Origin: AWTP1-13 sp963832445
Lineage (GTDB): Bacteria; Pseudomonadota; Alphaproteobacteria; Rhizobiales; Hyphomicrobiaceae
NCBI GenBank assembly: GCA_963832445.1
Contig: CAWHUM010000017.1
Location: 92,055 to 156,054 of the forward strand
DNA: 64,000 bases
Reading direction: 5' to 3'
Position 1 is the stretch's first letter. Each line of letters begins with the position of its first letter. The translations under genes and the position numbers were made by a program. Positions 1-8,358 of the stretch are shown one piece after another. The notes beneath the pieces were generated by a model. It made no database searches. It was not told the DNA's origin and was given only the letters and a program-made list of their open reading frames with translations.

Positions 1-29
1 GCAATGCGCTGCCGCTTATTGCACCCTAC
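1..29. repeat. Right half of a dispersed palindromic repeat, cut by the window edge
   Basis: The first 29 bases match the right arm of the complete palindrome at 33446-33526: both read from GCAATGCG through CTTATTGC to CCCTAC. The left arm must lie outside the window. It sits upstream of the recA promoter and is probably an intergenic REP-like element rather than part of a gene. Confidence 0.55.
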
Positions 30-47
30 GGCCCCTGGCCACGGCAG

Positions 48-76
48 TTGCACAGAGAGAACAAAACGTGTACATT
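48..76 (+). promoter_or_regulatory. recA promoter with overlapping LexA (SOS) box
   Basis: A -35 box TTGCAC (48-53) and a -10 box TACATT (71-76) are separated by 17 bases. Between them, at 59-73, lies GAAC-N7-GTAC, one base off the alphaproteobacterial LexA site GAAC-N7-GAAC. Bound LexA would cover the spacer and part of the -10 box, so recA is predicted to be SOS-inducible. The boxes are seen directly; the regulation follows from what is known of alphaproteobacterial LexA. Confidence 0.8.
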
Positions 77-135
77 GTTGTCGGCGTGAGTTGCGTTTTG
101 CCTCGCTCTGCAACTCGTGAAATAAGGGGTTTCCC

Positions 136-1290
136 ATGGAAAAGCCGCAGCTCCGTGTGGTCGAGGGGGGTAGCATGGACAAGCAAAAGGCGCTCGAGGC
201 CGCGCTCGCCCAGATCGACAAGATGCACGGCAAGGGCTCGATCATGCGGCTGGGCGCCAACGACCGCGTCATGGACATCGAGGCCATCTCGACCGGCTCC
301 CTCGGTCTGGATATCGCGCTCGGCATCGGCGGCCTGCCGCGCGGCCGCGTGATCGAGATCTACGGACCTGAATCCTCCGGCAAGACCACGCTGGCGCTGT
401 CGGTGGTGTCCGAATCCCAGAAGAAGGGCGGTATCTGCGCCTTCGTCGACGCCGAGCATGCGCTCGATCCCGTCTATGCCAGGAAGCTCGGCGTCAAGGT
501 CGAGGACCTCCTCATCTCACAGCCTGACGCCGGCGAGCAGGCCCTGGAGATCGCAGACACCCTGGTGCGGTCAGGCGCCATCGACGTGTTGGTGGTCGAC
601 TCGGTCGCCGCCCTCACGCCCAAAGCCGAGCTCGAAGGCGAGATGGGCGATATGCAGCCCGGCTCGCAGGCGCGCCTCATGAGCAAGGCGCTGCGCAAGC
701 TTACCGCATCGATCTCCAAGTCCAAGTGCATGGTGGTCTTCATCAACCAGATCCGCATGAAGATCGGCATCATGTTCGGCAACCCGGAGACCACCACCGG
801 CGGCAACGCGCTGAAATTCTACGCGTCCGTGCGCCTCGACATCCGCCGCATCGGCCAGATCAAGGAGCGCGAGGAGGTGGTCGGCAACCAGACGCGCGTG
901 AAGGTGGTCAAGAACAAGGTGGCGCCGCCCTTCAAGCAGGTCGAGTTCGACATCATGTATGGAGAGGGCATCTCCAAGACGGGCGAGCTGGTCGACCTCG
1001 GCGTCAAGGCCGGTATCGTCGAGAAGTCGGGCGCCTGGTTCTCCTACAACGGCGAGCGCATCGGCCAGGGCCGCGAGAACACCAAGGCGTTCCTCAAGGA
1101 GCACCCCAAGCTCGCCACGGAGATCGAGAAGGCCATTCGCCAGAACGCCGGCCTGATCGTCGACAAGATGCTGCAGGCCTCTCCCGAGGGCGAAGAAGCC
1201 AAGGACGCCGACGAAGGCCCCGACGAGTTCCTGGCCGACGAGCCCGATACGGAGGCTGGCAGCAAGAAAACCGTTCGTGCCAAGCGGTGA
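136..1290 (+). CDS. recA: Recombinase RecA
   Basis: RecA forms filaments on single-stranded DNA, pairs homologous strands and triggers LexA self-cleavage. The 384-residue product has the Walker A motif GPESSGKTT near residues 77-85, the Walker B region VLVVDSVAAL, the DNA-binding loop following GDMQPGSQAR, and an acidic C-terminal tail. The start at 136 is chosen because rhizobial RecA proteins share the LRVVE...DKxKALEAAL beginning, and AAGGGG lies 8 bases upstream. A second ATG at 175 also has a strong GAGGGGGG site and could give a form 13 residues shorter. The tail is a little longer than in enteric RecA, as usual in this class. A hairpin at 1297 follows the stop. Confidence 0.98.
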   Translation: MEKPQLRVVEGGSMDKQKALEAALAQIDKMHGKGSIMRLGANDRVMDIEAISTGSLGLDIALGIGGLPRGRVIEIYGPESSGKTTLALSVVSESQKKGGICAFVDAEHALDPVYARKLGVKVEDLLISQPDAGEQALEIADTLVRSGAIDVLVVDSVAALTPKAELEGEMGDMQPGSQARLMSKALRKLTASISKSKCMVVFINQIRMKIGIMFGNPETTTGGNALKFYASVRLDIRRIGQIKEREEVVGNQTRVKVVKNKVAPPFKQVEFDIMYGEGISKTGELVDLGVKAGIVEKSGAWFSYNGERIGQGRENTKAFLKEHPKLATEIEKAIRQNAGLIVDKMLQASPEGEEAKDADEGPDEFLADEPDTEAGSKKTVRAKR

Positions 1291-1296
1291 GATTGG

Positions 1297-1397
1297 GTGT
1301 CAGACCCTGTGGGTCTGACACGATGGCAAGGTGCTAACGGTCTATCACTGTGCCTGCATTGGGGTTGCAGCAATGGTATCAGACCCGAAGGGTCTGA
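1297..1397. repeat. Two TCAGACCC/GGGTCTGA hairpins, possible recA terminator
   Basis: Seven bases after the recA stop, GTGTCAGACCC and GGGTCTGACAC (1297-1321) form an 11-bp stem with a 3-base loop. A second hairpin, TCAGACCC-GAA-GGGTCTGA, lies at 1379-1397. There is no T-run, so this is not a textbook intrinsic terminator. Related hairpins follow leuA (49719) and the cytochrome c gene (32043), which suggests a dispersed family found at gene ends. The 110 bases between it and alaS hold no gene. Confidence 0.7.
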
Positions 1398-1513
1398 CCA
1401 CCTGGCTCAGCTGGGATGACAACTGGCATTCGCGTCGCTAGAAGACTGGCGAGGCCGAAACTCCCGCGAACATAGCCGCTTGGGCCCATGCGGGGAGCCA
1501 TGCGAGCACATTC

Positions 1514-4216
1514 ATGACGACCGTCAACCAGGTCAGGTCCACCTTCCTCGATTTCTTCGCCAGGAATGGCCACGAGGTCGTGCCGTCCTCGCCGCTGGTG
1601 CCGCGCAACGATCCGACCTTGATGTTCACCAGCGCCGGCATGGTGCAGTTCAAGAGCGTGTTCACGGGCCAGGAGAAGCGCCCATACACCCGCGCTGCCA
1701 CCGCGCAGAAGTGCGTGCGCGCCGGCGGCAAGCACAACGATCTCGACAACGTCGGCTACACCGCCCGGCATCACACCTTCTTCGAGATGCTCGGCAACTT
1801 CTCCTTCGGCGACTACTTCAAGGAGCGGGCGATCCCGCTGGCGTGGGAGCTGGTCACCAAGGTCTACGGCCTCGATGCCAAACGGCTGCTGATCACCATC
1901 TACCACACCGACGAGGACGCTTACCGCATCTGGAAGAAGGTGACGGGCTTCGCGGACGACAGGATCATCCGCATTGCCACGTCCGACAACTTCTGGTCGG
2001 CAGGCGACACTGGCCCTTGCGGTCCGTGCTCGGAGATCTTCTACGACCACGGGTCCAAGATTGCGGGCGGCCCGCCGGGTTCGGCGGAAGCGGACGGCGA
2101 CCGCTTTATCGAGATCTGGAACCTCGTGTTCATGCAATACGAGCAGCGGGAGCACGGCCTCCGCACAGATTTGCCTAAGCCGTCGATCGACACCGGCATG
2201 GGGCTGGAACGCATCTCGGCCGTCCTGCAGGGCGTGCACGACAACTACGACATCGACCTGTTCCGGGCGCTGATCTCCGCCTCCGAGGCGGCCACCGGCG
2301 TTGCCGCCAAGGGCGAGCACAAGGCCTCGCACCGTGTCATCGCCGACCATCTGCGGGCGTCGAGCTTCCTGATTGCCGAAGGCGTGCTGCCCTCCAATGT
2401 GGGCCGCGGCTATGTGCTCCGGCGCATCATGCGCCGCGCCATGCGGCATGCGCATCTGCTTGGTGCCAAGGAGCCGCTGATGTGGCGCCTGGTGCCGGCG
2501 CTGGTGCAGCAGATGGGCGAGACCTATCAGGAGCTGGTGCGCGGCCAGCCGCTCATCACCGAGACGCTGAAGCTCGAGGAGACGCGCTTCCGCAAGACGC
2601 TGGAGAAGGGCCTGGGACTACTGGGTGAGGCCAGCGGTAGCCTGAAGAAAGGCGATGTGCTCGCCGGAGACGTCGCTTTCAAGCTCTACGACACCTTCGG
2701 TTTTCCGCTCGATTTGACGCAGGACGCACTCAAACCGCGCGGCATCACTGTCGACACCGATGCCTTCAATGCGGCTATGGACAAGCAGAAGGAGGAGGCG
2801 CGGAAGGCCTGGAAGGGCTCGGGTGAGGCGGCCGCGGAGGCCATCTGGTTTGAGGTCAAGGAGCGCGTGGGCGCAACAGAGTTCCTGGGGTACGAAACGA
2901 CGACTGCTGAGGGCCGCATTGTTGCGCTCGTGAAGAATGGCAAAGAGGTCGAAGCAGCGAGCGCAGGTGAGAAATGCGAGGTCGTCGTCAACCAAACCCC
3001 ATTCTATGGGGAGTCAGGAGGCCAAGTCGGCGACACCGGATATATGGCCGCCGACAGCTTGAGCGACGGCGACCATCCCATATTTCAAGTCGTCGACACC
3101 AAGAAGGTTGGCGACCTGATCGTGCACTACGGACAGGTCACGCAAGCTACACTGCGCAGAGGTGACAACGTCAAACTCGTCGTGAACCGCGCTCGGCGAG
3201 ATCAAACCCGCGCCAACCACTCCGCCACCCATCTGCTGCACGAGGCGCTGCGCCAGGTGCTCGGCACCCACGTGGCGCAGAAGGGATCGCTGGTGGCGCC
3301 GGAGCGGCTGCGTTTCGATTTCTCCCACACCAAGCCGATGGCGGCAGACGAGATCGCGGCGGTGGAGGCGATGGCCAACGCCTTCGTGCTGCAGAACTCG
3401 GCCGTCGAGACGCGGCTGATGGCGCTGGAGGATGCCATCGAGTTGGGTGCCATGGCGCTGTTCGGCGAGAAGTACAGCGAGGAGGTGCGCGTCGTTTCCA
3501 TGGGCGTCGGCGAGAGCGGCGTGAAGGCCAACAAGGCCTGGTCGGTGGAGCTGTGCGGTGGCACGCACGTGAGGCGCACTGGCGATATCGGCCTCGTCAA
3601 GATCGTGGGCGAGTTGGCGAGCGCGGCCGGCGTGCGCCGCATCGAGGCGCTGACCGCGGAGGGTGCGCGCGCCTATCTCGCGCAGCAGGATGCCCGCGTG
3701 CGCGAGCTGGCGGGCGCGCTGCGCACCCGGCCCGAAGATGTGGTCGACCGCGTCAAGGCGCTGCTGGACGAGAGGAAACAGCTCGAGCGGCAGCTCACCG
3801 ACGCCAAGCGCCAGATCGCGCTCGGCGGCGGTACGGCGTCCGCGCCCAACGGCAAGGGCGCCGACGGGGCTGCCGGTGCCATCCGCGCCGTCGGCGACAT
3901 CAAGCTTTTGGCGCGCACGGTGCAGGGGCTCAACCCCAAGGACCTGCGCGGCCTCATCGACGACGGCAAGAAGCAGGTGGGCTCCGGCGTGGTCGCCATC
4001 GTCGGCGTCACCGAGGACGGCAAGGCCGGGCTCGCGGTTGGCGTCACCGACGACCTCACCAAGCGCATCAGCGCGGTCGACCTGGTCAAGGCCGGCGCCG
4101 AGGCGCTGGGCGGCAAGGGTGGCGGCGGGCGGCCTGACATGGCGCAGGCCGGCGGGCCGGATGGGTCGAAGGCAGAGGCGGCGCTGGCGGCGATCGAGGC
4201 GCGTCTCGGGGCCTGA
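1514..4216 (+). CDS. alaS: Alanyl-tRNA synthetase
   Basis: AlaRS charges tRNA-Ala and clears Ser/Gly mischarging through its editing domain. The 900-residue product is slightly longer than the usual 875-890. It begins with the class II catalytic core (FLDFFARNGHEVVPSSPL, then the FTSAGMVQFK and RHHTFFEMLGNFSFGDYFK regions). The editing domain has the zinc motif HSATH plus CGGTH, and the C-terminal part is DHHA1-like with a Gly-rich stretch (GGKGGGGRPDMAQAGG). Codons between about 2870 and 3205 look different and less GC-rich than the rest (see findings). It follows recA as in many Hyphomicrobiales, and is essential. Confidence 0.98.
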   Translation: MTTVNQVRSTFLDFFARNGHEVVPSSPLVPRNDPTLMFTSAGMVQFKSVFTGQEKRPYTRAATAQKCVRAGGKHNDLDNVGYTARHHTFFEMLGNFSFGDYFKERAIPLAWELVTKVYGLDAKRLLITIYHTDEDAYRIWKKVTGFADDRIIRIATSDNFWSAGDTGPCGPCSEIFYDHGSKIAGGPPGSAEADGDRFIEIWNLVFMQYEQREHGLRTDLPKPSIDTGMGLERISAVLQGVHDNYDIDLFRALISASEAATGVAAKGEHKASHRVIADHLRASSFLIAEGVLPSNVGRGYVLRRIMRRAMRHAHLLGAKEPLMWRLVPALVQQMGETYQELVRGQPLITETLKLEETRFRKTLEKGLGLLGEASGSLKKGDVLAGDVAFKLYDTFGFPLDLTQDALKPRGITVDTDAFNAAMDKQKEEARKAWKGSGEAAAEAIWFEVKERVGATEFLGYETTTAEGRIVALVKNGKEVEAASAGEKCEVVVNQTPFYGESGGQVGDTGYMAADSLSDGDHPIFQVVDTKKVGDLIVHYGQVTQATLRRGDNVKLVVNRARRDQTRANHSATHLLHEALRQVLGTHVAQKGSLVAPERLRFDFSHTKPMAADEIAAVEAMANAFVLQNSAVETRLMALEDAIELGAMALFGEKYSEEVRVVSMGVGESGVKANKAWSVELCGGTHVRRTGDIGLVKIVGELASAAGVRRIEALTAEGARAYLAQQDARVRELAGALRTRPEDVVDRVKALLDERKQLERQLTDAKRQIALGGGTASAPNGKGADGAAGAIRAVGDIKLLARTVQGLNPKDLRGLIDDGKKQVGSGVVAIVGVTEDGKAGLAVGVTDDLTKRISAVDLVKAGAEALGGKGGGGRPDMAQAGGPDGSKAEAALAAIEARLGA

Positions 4217-4250
4217 CGGCAGCGTCGCCGGCGTACGAGGGAGCCTGAGC

Positions 4251-4670
4251 ATGAGGAGGTTGCCCGCTGCCGGCACGGTTGCGTCCGTTCTGGGAGCGGC
4301 AGTCTGCGCGCTGGTGCTGTCGGCAACCGCAGCGCTCGCGCAAGACCTGTGCGGCCGCCCGCGCGAGGAACCCCAGGCGGTGTTCGAGCGCCTCACCAAG
4401 GGCGAAGGGCTGAAAGAGGATTTCCGCGACAAGAGCTACGTCGCCATCAGCGACAAGGCCAAAGGAACCGTGTGGACCTTCACGGTGCCCGGGCACCCGG
4501 CGCATCCTTCGGTGGTCTGTCGCCGCCCCGTGCAGGATGGCGCCGAGCTGCGCTTGCAGACGCAAGTCCAATGCAATGCGGTCGAGGCCGAGTGCCAGAA
4601 GCTGGTGAAGGCCTTCCAGGAGCTGAACCAACGCATGCTGCAGGAGCTGCGGCGGCAGCAGGGCAAATAG
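4251..4670 (+). CDS. Small exported protein of unknown function
   Basis: A 139-residue protein with a clear signal peptide: MRRLPAAG, then a hydrophobic Ala/Leu/Val core ending ALAQD. The mature part is about 110 residues with four cysteines (LCGRP, VCRRP, QCNAVEAECQK), which could form two disulfides in the periplasm. It starts 34 bases after alaS and may be co-transcribed. The ATG at 4251 is preferred over earlier in-frame starts because it places the signal peptide at the N-terminus and does not overlap alaS. The family is not recognised. Confidence 0.8.
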   Translation: MRRLPAAGTVASVLGAAVCALVLSATAALAQDLCGRPREEPQAVFERLTKGEGLKEDFRDKSYVAISDKAKGTVWTFTVPGHPAHPSVVCRRPVQDGAELRLQTQVQCNAVEAECQKLVKAFQELNQRMLQELRRQQGK

Positions 4671-4730
4671 CGGCCTCGCACTCGGCTCATGCAGTGCCTG
4701 ATATGTGGCTGTGCGGATGCCTAGCCGCGG

Positions 4731-5129
4731 CTAGCCGTAGGAGATGAATTCCAGCAGCGAGCCGTCGGGGTCGCGGAAATAGACGCTGGTGCCCGCATCG
4801 CGGGCACCATGCCGCCCGATTGGGCCAAGCTCGATTGCCACGCCGAGCTTTTGCAGATGCTCAACGGCGCCTTCGATGGGGCCGGGCCAAACGAAGCACA
4901 GGTCGCTGTTGCCTGGCTGAACCGGCATCCTCGCCACCGGTTTGGCATCCACGCCAGGGCCGTGGCAGTTGAGCTGCGTGTCGCCGAAGCGGTAGGCCCA
5001 GCCGTTGCCGCGCCTGATCAGCTCGGCTCCCATGACGTCGCGATAGAACGCGTTGCTGCGCTCCCAGTCGGACACGTGGATCACGCAGTGGTCGAGGCGG
5101 ACGCTCACGGTCATGTGCTCAGCCTTCAA
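4731..5129 (-). CDS. VOC (glyoxalase/bleomycin-resistance) family protein
   Basis: The 132 residues form one vicinal-oxygen-chelate unit with two beta-alpha-beta-beta-beta halves: LDHCVIHVSDWERSNAFYRDVMG at the start and SVYFRDPDGSLLEFISYG at the end. His in the first strand and Glu in LLEF are the likely metal ligands. Members are lyases, dioxygenases or drug-binding proteins; the substrate cannot be read from the sequence. Its start overlaps the stop of the upstream GFA gene by four bases (5126-5129), so the two are translationally coupled. M6 is a possible alternative start. Confidence 0.88.
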   Translation of the reverse strand: MKAEHMTVSVRLDHCVIHVSDWERSNAFYRDVMGAELIRRGNGWAYRFGDTQLNCHGPGVDAKPVARMPVQPGNSDLCFVWPGPIEGAVEHLQKLGVAIELGPIGRHGARDAGTSVYFRDPDGSLLEFISYG

Positions 5130-5593
5130 TCCGGTCGGTCGGGGTGCTGGCGGCTCTTGAGACGCGCCATCTCCGCGGCCGGCACGTCGTCCTCGGTGCG
5201 TGTGCCGGGCAGCGTCGCAAGGCTGCCCACGAAGGGCATGCGGCTCTCGATGCCGAACTGTTTCGCCGGCACGACCCGGGACGGGTCGTCGAGGCTGCCG
5301 AGCGAGATGGCGATGCGATCCCTGTCGACATAGCGGAAGAACAACGGCGTGCCGCAGTCGCGGCAGAAGCCGCGCTCGGCCGCCTCGGAGCTATGGAAGA
5401 CGCCTGGGGTGCCTTTGAGCCAGGCAAAGTCTGCCAATGGCACGCCCGCCAGCGGCGCGAAGTAGCCGCCGAACGCCTTCTGGCACATGCGGCAGTGACA
5501 CACGTGCGGGTTGATGGGCTCTGCGAACAGCGCGTAGCGTACGGCGCCGCATTGGCAGCCGCCTGTGTGGACAGGTGGGCGCGATCCAGGCAT
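5126..5593 (-). CDS. GFA family (Mss4-like fold) zinc protein
   Basis: A 155-residue member of the glutathione-dependent formaldehyde-activating enzyme family. The zinc-binding cysteines are in GGCQCGAVRY, the HVCHCRMCQK cluster and GFCRDCGTPLFFRY. The family name comes from Gfa of Paracoccus, but most members have other or unknown roles, so formaldehyde metabolism should not be assumed. It is first in a two-gene operon with the VOC protein. No formaldehyde or glutathione genes are nearby. Confidence 0.88.
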   Translation of the reverse strand: MPGSRPPVHTGGCQCGAVRYALFAEPINPHVCHCRMCQKAFGGYFAPLAGVPLADFAWLKGTPGVFHSSEAAERGFCRDCGTPLFFRYVDRDRIAISLGSLDDPSRVVPAKQFGIESRMPFVGSLATLPGTRTEDDVPAAEMARLKSRQHPDRPD

Positions 5594-5850
5594 GAAAATT
5601 GCTTCCTCTCGGTTGCGGTTTCGTCAGCACTAGCACGGCTTCGCCTGGCATTGGGCCTCGGCGCGTGCAGATGCAAGTCCAAGTACAACAAGGGAGCAGC
5701 GGGGTGTTTTCCCCCCGCGAGAACCGGACGATGCCCGATTGTGCGCACTGTCGCAGGGGATCCAGGGAACGATTGCAAGGATGGCCGGGTTGAATTGCGC
5801 GCGCAGGGCGAGCTTCGATAGGCCCTGCGCAAAGCACCTTGGAGACCTTC

Positions 5851-6108
5851 ATGTCGTTGCGCAATGTTCTGCGGGCCGCTGTGGGTCCGTTGGCAACGCT
5901 GGCCATATTTGCCGCCTGCGTCTTCCTGTTTGCCGATACCGAGAGCGGCAAGGTCGGCGCCTGGGTGATCCTGCCGTTCTTCTGGGGCGGCGCGATAGTG
6001 GCCGTGGGCATCCATCATCTCGCGCAGTTGCGCGATCCGCTCGCCCGCTATCTGGCGCGGCACAGGCCGCTCGCCGGCCCGCGTCCCGGGGCGGAGCTTC
6101 CTGGTTAG
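5851..6108 (+). CDS. Small two-helix membrane protein
   Basis: An 85-residue protein with two hydrophobic segments (about 8-27 and 37-57) and a basic C-terminal tail. The ATG at 5851 is preceded by TTGGAGA, a good ribosome site; an in-frame TTG at 5839 is less likely. It stands alone between the convergent GFA operon and the 6154 gene. No family was recognised and no function is proposed. Confidence 0.6.
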   Translation: MSLRNVLRAAVGPLATLAIFAACVFLFADTESGKVGAWVILPFFWGGAIVAVGIHHLAQLRDPLARYLARHRPLAGPRPGAELPG

Positions 6109-6153
6109 CGCGCGACGATCGGCGCGGTGCGGAGCGCCGAGCAGACTCGTGCG

Positions 6154-6789
6154 CTACCGCTGCAACGAGTCGCGCTCGGCCATTTGCTTCGAAATCCGGC
6201 GCTGCCAGGTGAGCTTGACAAGGATCGCCTTATCCAAGCTGCCGTTCCACTCCACCGCGAGGCCATGCCGCTCGAGGCTCTCGACGATAGCCCTGCCGAT
6301 CTGCACACCTGCAGTATCGTCTCCCACCAGGTCACCGTAGGCCAGGTAGAGGCTTCCGTATGCAACAGCACCTTCCGTCCCCTGAAAGTGAAAGAAGGTA
6401 TAGCCGATCACCTTGGTTCCGGATTTCTCCGCCGCCTCTATCTCGTCTCCGATCTCGGCCCGTCCGCAGTTGTTGCAACACGCGAAGTTCTGCCGTGCCA
6501 CGATCCCGCTCCGATTCAAGTCAGCGAAGGCTCCGTCGAGCCGGTCGCAGTCCGTGACCGCGGGCCAGTGGCGCTGCGCATCGAGCTGCGCGGCAAACGC
6601 CTTGTCGGTCTCGACCCCGGCAATGCGTCTGAGCAGGGCTGGCTCCAGCTGCTTGTCATCGAGACCGTCCCCGAAGCAATCGATGGCGGACTGCTCGACC
6701 TCGCAGGCGTCGAGAAAGCCGCCCGCAATCTGCTTGCGGATGTGCTGTCGCATCCCCTCGAGCAAGGAAGCGGAGCTAGCTTCTGTCAT
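6154..6789 (-). CDS. DUF6891-like protein
   Basis: A soluble 211-residue protein. Central features are CCNNCGRAEI near residue 104 (a Cys cluster), then GYTFFHFQGTEGAV and LYLAYGD, and a C-terminal segment ending KLTWQRRISKQM. This order resembles the DUF6891 family as I remember it; no function is known for that family. It lies 34 bases downstream of icd on the same strand and may be read through from icd. Confidence 0.65.
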   Translation of the reverse strand: MTEASSASLLEGMRQHIRKQIAGGFLDACEVEQSAIDCFGDGLDDKQLEPALLRRIAGVETDKAFAAQLDAQRHWPAVTDCDRLDGAFADLNRSGIVARQNFACCNNCGRAEIGDEIEAAEKSGTKVIGYTFFHFQGTEGAVAYGSLYLAYGDLVGDDTAGVQIGRAIVESLERHGLAVEWNGSLDKAILVKLTWQRRISKQMAERDSLQR

Positions 6790-6823
6790 GGGATGGGCCT
6801 CGATTTTGAAGGGAACCGCCTTC

Positions 6824-8038
6824 TCAGGCCCCCATCGCCTTCTTCAGGTTCTCGTCGACCTTGTCGAGGAAGCCGGTGGTGGAGAGCCACTTCTGCTTGT
6901 CGCCGACGAGGAGCGCGAGGTCCTTGGTCATGTCGCCGGCTTCCACGGTGGCGATGCTGACCTTCTCCAGGGTCTCGGCGAACTTGGTGAGCTGCGGGTT
7001 GCCGTCGAGCTTGCCGCGATGCGCGAGCCCGCGCGTCCAGGCGAAAATGGAGGCCATGGAGTTGGTCGAGGTCTCCTTGCCTTGCTGGTGCTGGCGGTAG
7101 TGGCGCGTGACGGTGCCGTGCGCGGCCTCCGCCTCCATGGTTTTGCCGTCGGGCGTCATCAGCACGCTGGTCATGAGGCCGAGCGAGCCGAAGCCCTGCG
7201 CGGCGGTGTCGGACTGCACGTCGCCGTCGTAGTTCTTGCACGCCCACAGGTAGCCGCCCGACCACTTGAGCGCCGCTGCCACCATGTCGTCGATCAGCCG
7301 GTGCTCGTAGGTGAGCTTCCTCTTGTCGAACTCGGCCTTGAACTCGGCGTCGAAGACTTCCTGGAAGATGTCCTTGAAGCGGCCGTCGTAGACCTTGAGG
7401 ATCGTGTTCTTGGTCGATAGGTAGACCGGATAGTTGCGGGCGAGGCCGTAGTTGAACGAGGCGCGCGCGAAGTCGCGGATGGAGTCGTCGAGATTGTACA
7501 TGGCCATGGTGACGCCCGAGCCCGGCGTCTTGAACACCTCGCGCTCGATCACCTTGCCGTCCTCGCCGACGAACTTCAGCGTGATGACGCCCTTGCCCGG
7601 GAACTTGAAGTCGGTGGCGCGGTACTGGTCGCCGTAGGCGTGGCGGCCGATGACGAAGGGCTGGGTCCAGCCGGGTACCAGCCGCGGCACGTTCTTGCAG
7701 ATGATGGGCTCGCGGAAGATCACGCCGCCTAGGATGTTGCGGATGGTGCCGTTGGGGCTCTTCCACATCTCCTTGAGGTTGAACTCCTTCACGCGCGCCT
7801 CGTCGGGCGTGATGGTGGCGCACTTGACGGCGACGCCGTGCTTCTTGGTGGCGTTGGCGGCGTCGATGGTGACCTGGTCGTTGGTCTTGTCGCGGTATTC
7901 GACGCCGAGGTCGTAGTACTCGAGGTTCACGTCGAGATAGGGATGGATCAGCTTGTCTTTGATGAGCTTCCAGATGATCCGCGTCATCTCATCGCCGTCC
8001 ATCTCGACGACGGTGCCGGTCACCTTGATCTTTTGCAT
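6824..8038 (-). CDS. icd: NADP-dependent isocitrate dehydrogenase
   Basis: Converts isocitrate to 2-oxoglutarate and CO2 with NADP in the TCA cycle. The 404 residues match the homodimeric, eukaryote-like subfamily common in Alphaproteobacteria: MDGDEMTRIIW near the N-terminus, the substrate loop SPNGTIRNILGG with VIFREPIIC, and AAHGTVTRHYR with TNSMASIFAW at the NADP site. The length is typical. icd near recA-alaS is usual in Hyphomicrobiales. Two CTAGTGT palindromes lie upstream. Confidence 0.97.
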   Translation of the reverse strand: MQKIKVTGTVVEMDGDEMTRIIWKLIKDKLIHPYLDVNLEYYDLGVEYRDKTNDQVTIDAANATKKHGVAVKCATITPDEARVKEFNLKEMWKSPNGTIRNILGGVIFREPIICKNVPRLVPGWTQPFVIGRHAYGDQYRATDFKFPGKGVITLKFVGEDGKVIEREVFKTPGSGVTMAMYNLDDSIRDFARASFNYGLARNYPVYLSTKNTILKVYDGRFKDIFQEVFDAEFKAEFDKRKLTYEHRLIDDMVAAALKWSGGYLWACKNYDGDVQSDTAAQGFGSLGLMTSVLMTPDGKTMEAEAAHGTVTRHYRQHQQGKETSTNSMASIFAWTRGLAHRGKLDGNPQLTKFAETLEKVSIATVEAGDMTKDLALLVGDKQKWLSTTGFLDKVDENLKKAMGA

Positions 8039-8063
8039 GGCTCAAATCCCTAGCTCGCGCGAT

Positions 8064-8137
8064 CTAGTGTCCCGATCGCGAAGTTCGTCACCCTGTGCTG
8101 CGGCCTCGCACGAACTTCGCGATCGAAAGGACACTAG
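8064..8137. repeat. CTAGTGT-bounded palindrome, copy 1 (MITE-like)
   Basis: A 74-base imperfect palindrome that begins CTAGTGTCC and ends GGACACTAG. Its inner arms, GATCGCGAAGTTCGT and ACGAACTTCGCGATC, are exact complements. It lies just upstream of icd and has no coding potential. The design matches the neighbouring copy at 8151-8228. Confidence 0.75.
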
Positions 8138-8150
8138 CAAAAGGATGGTT

Positions 8151-8228
8151 CTAGTGTGGTTCAGATCGAGAAGTCCGCATGATCATCAAGCCGCAAAGTT
8201 GGTGCGGACTTCTCGATCACCACACTAG
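8151..8228. repeat. CTAGTGT-bounded palindrome, copy 2 (MITE-like)
   Basis: A 78-base imperfect palindrome beginning CTAGTGTGGT and ending ACCACACTAG, with inner arms GATCGAGAAGTCCGCA and TGCGGACTTCTCGATC. It shares the terminal CTAGTGT/ACACTAG and the GATCGxGAAGT block with copy 1, 13 bases away, but the loops differ. This suggests two members of one mobile repeat family rather than a recent tandem duplication. Confidence 0.75.
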
Positions 8229-8358
8229 ACCGCGGGCGGCTATAGCACTGGCGGGATGTCAGGCAAAGCCAGCTGGTGGGGGCAACGTGGGCAATTATCG
8301 ACACATGCCGCATGTTCGGGCACCTTGACCGCTGAGGTGCCAGCGCAGGAAGCAGACA

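Noticed and set aside
3663..4250. N-terminal extension of the exported protein at 4251
   Set aside because: It lies inside alaS in another frame; the signal peptide starts at 4251.
5739..6212. Longer overlapping ORF around the small membrane protein at 5851
   Set aside because: Its translation is Arg-rich and featureless; the 5851 frame has a ribosome site and clear membrane helices.
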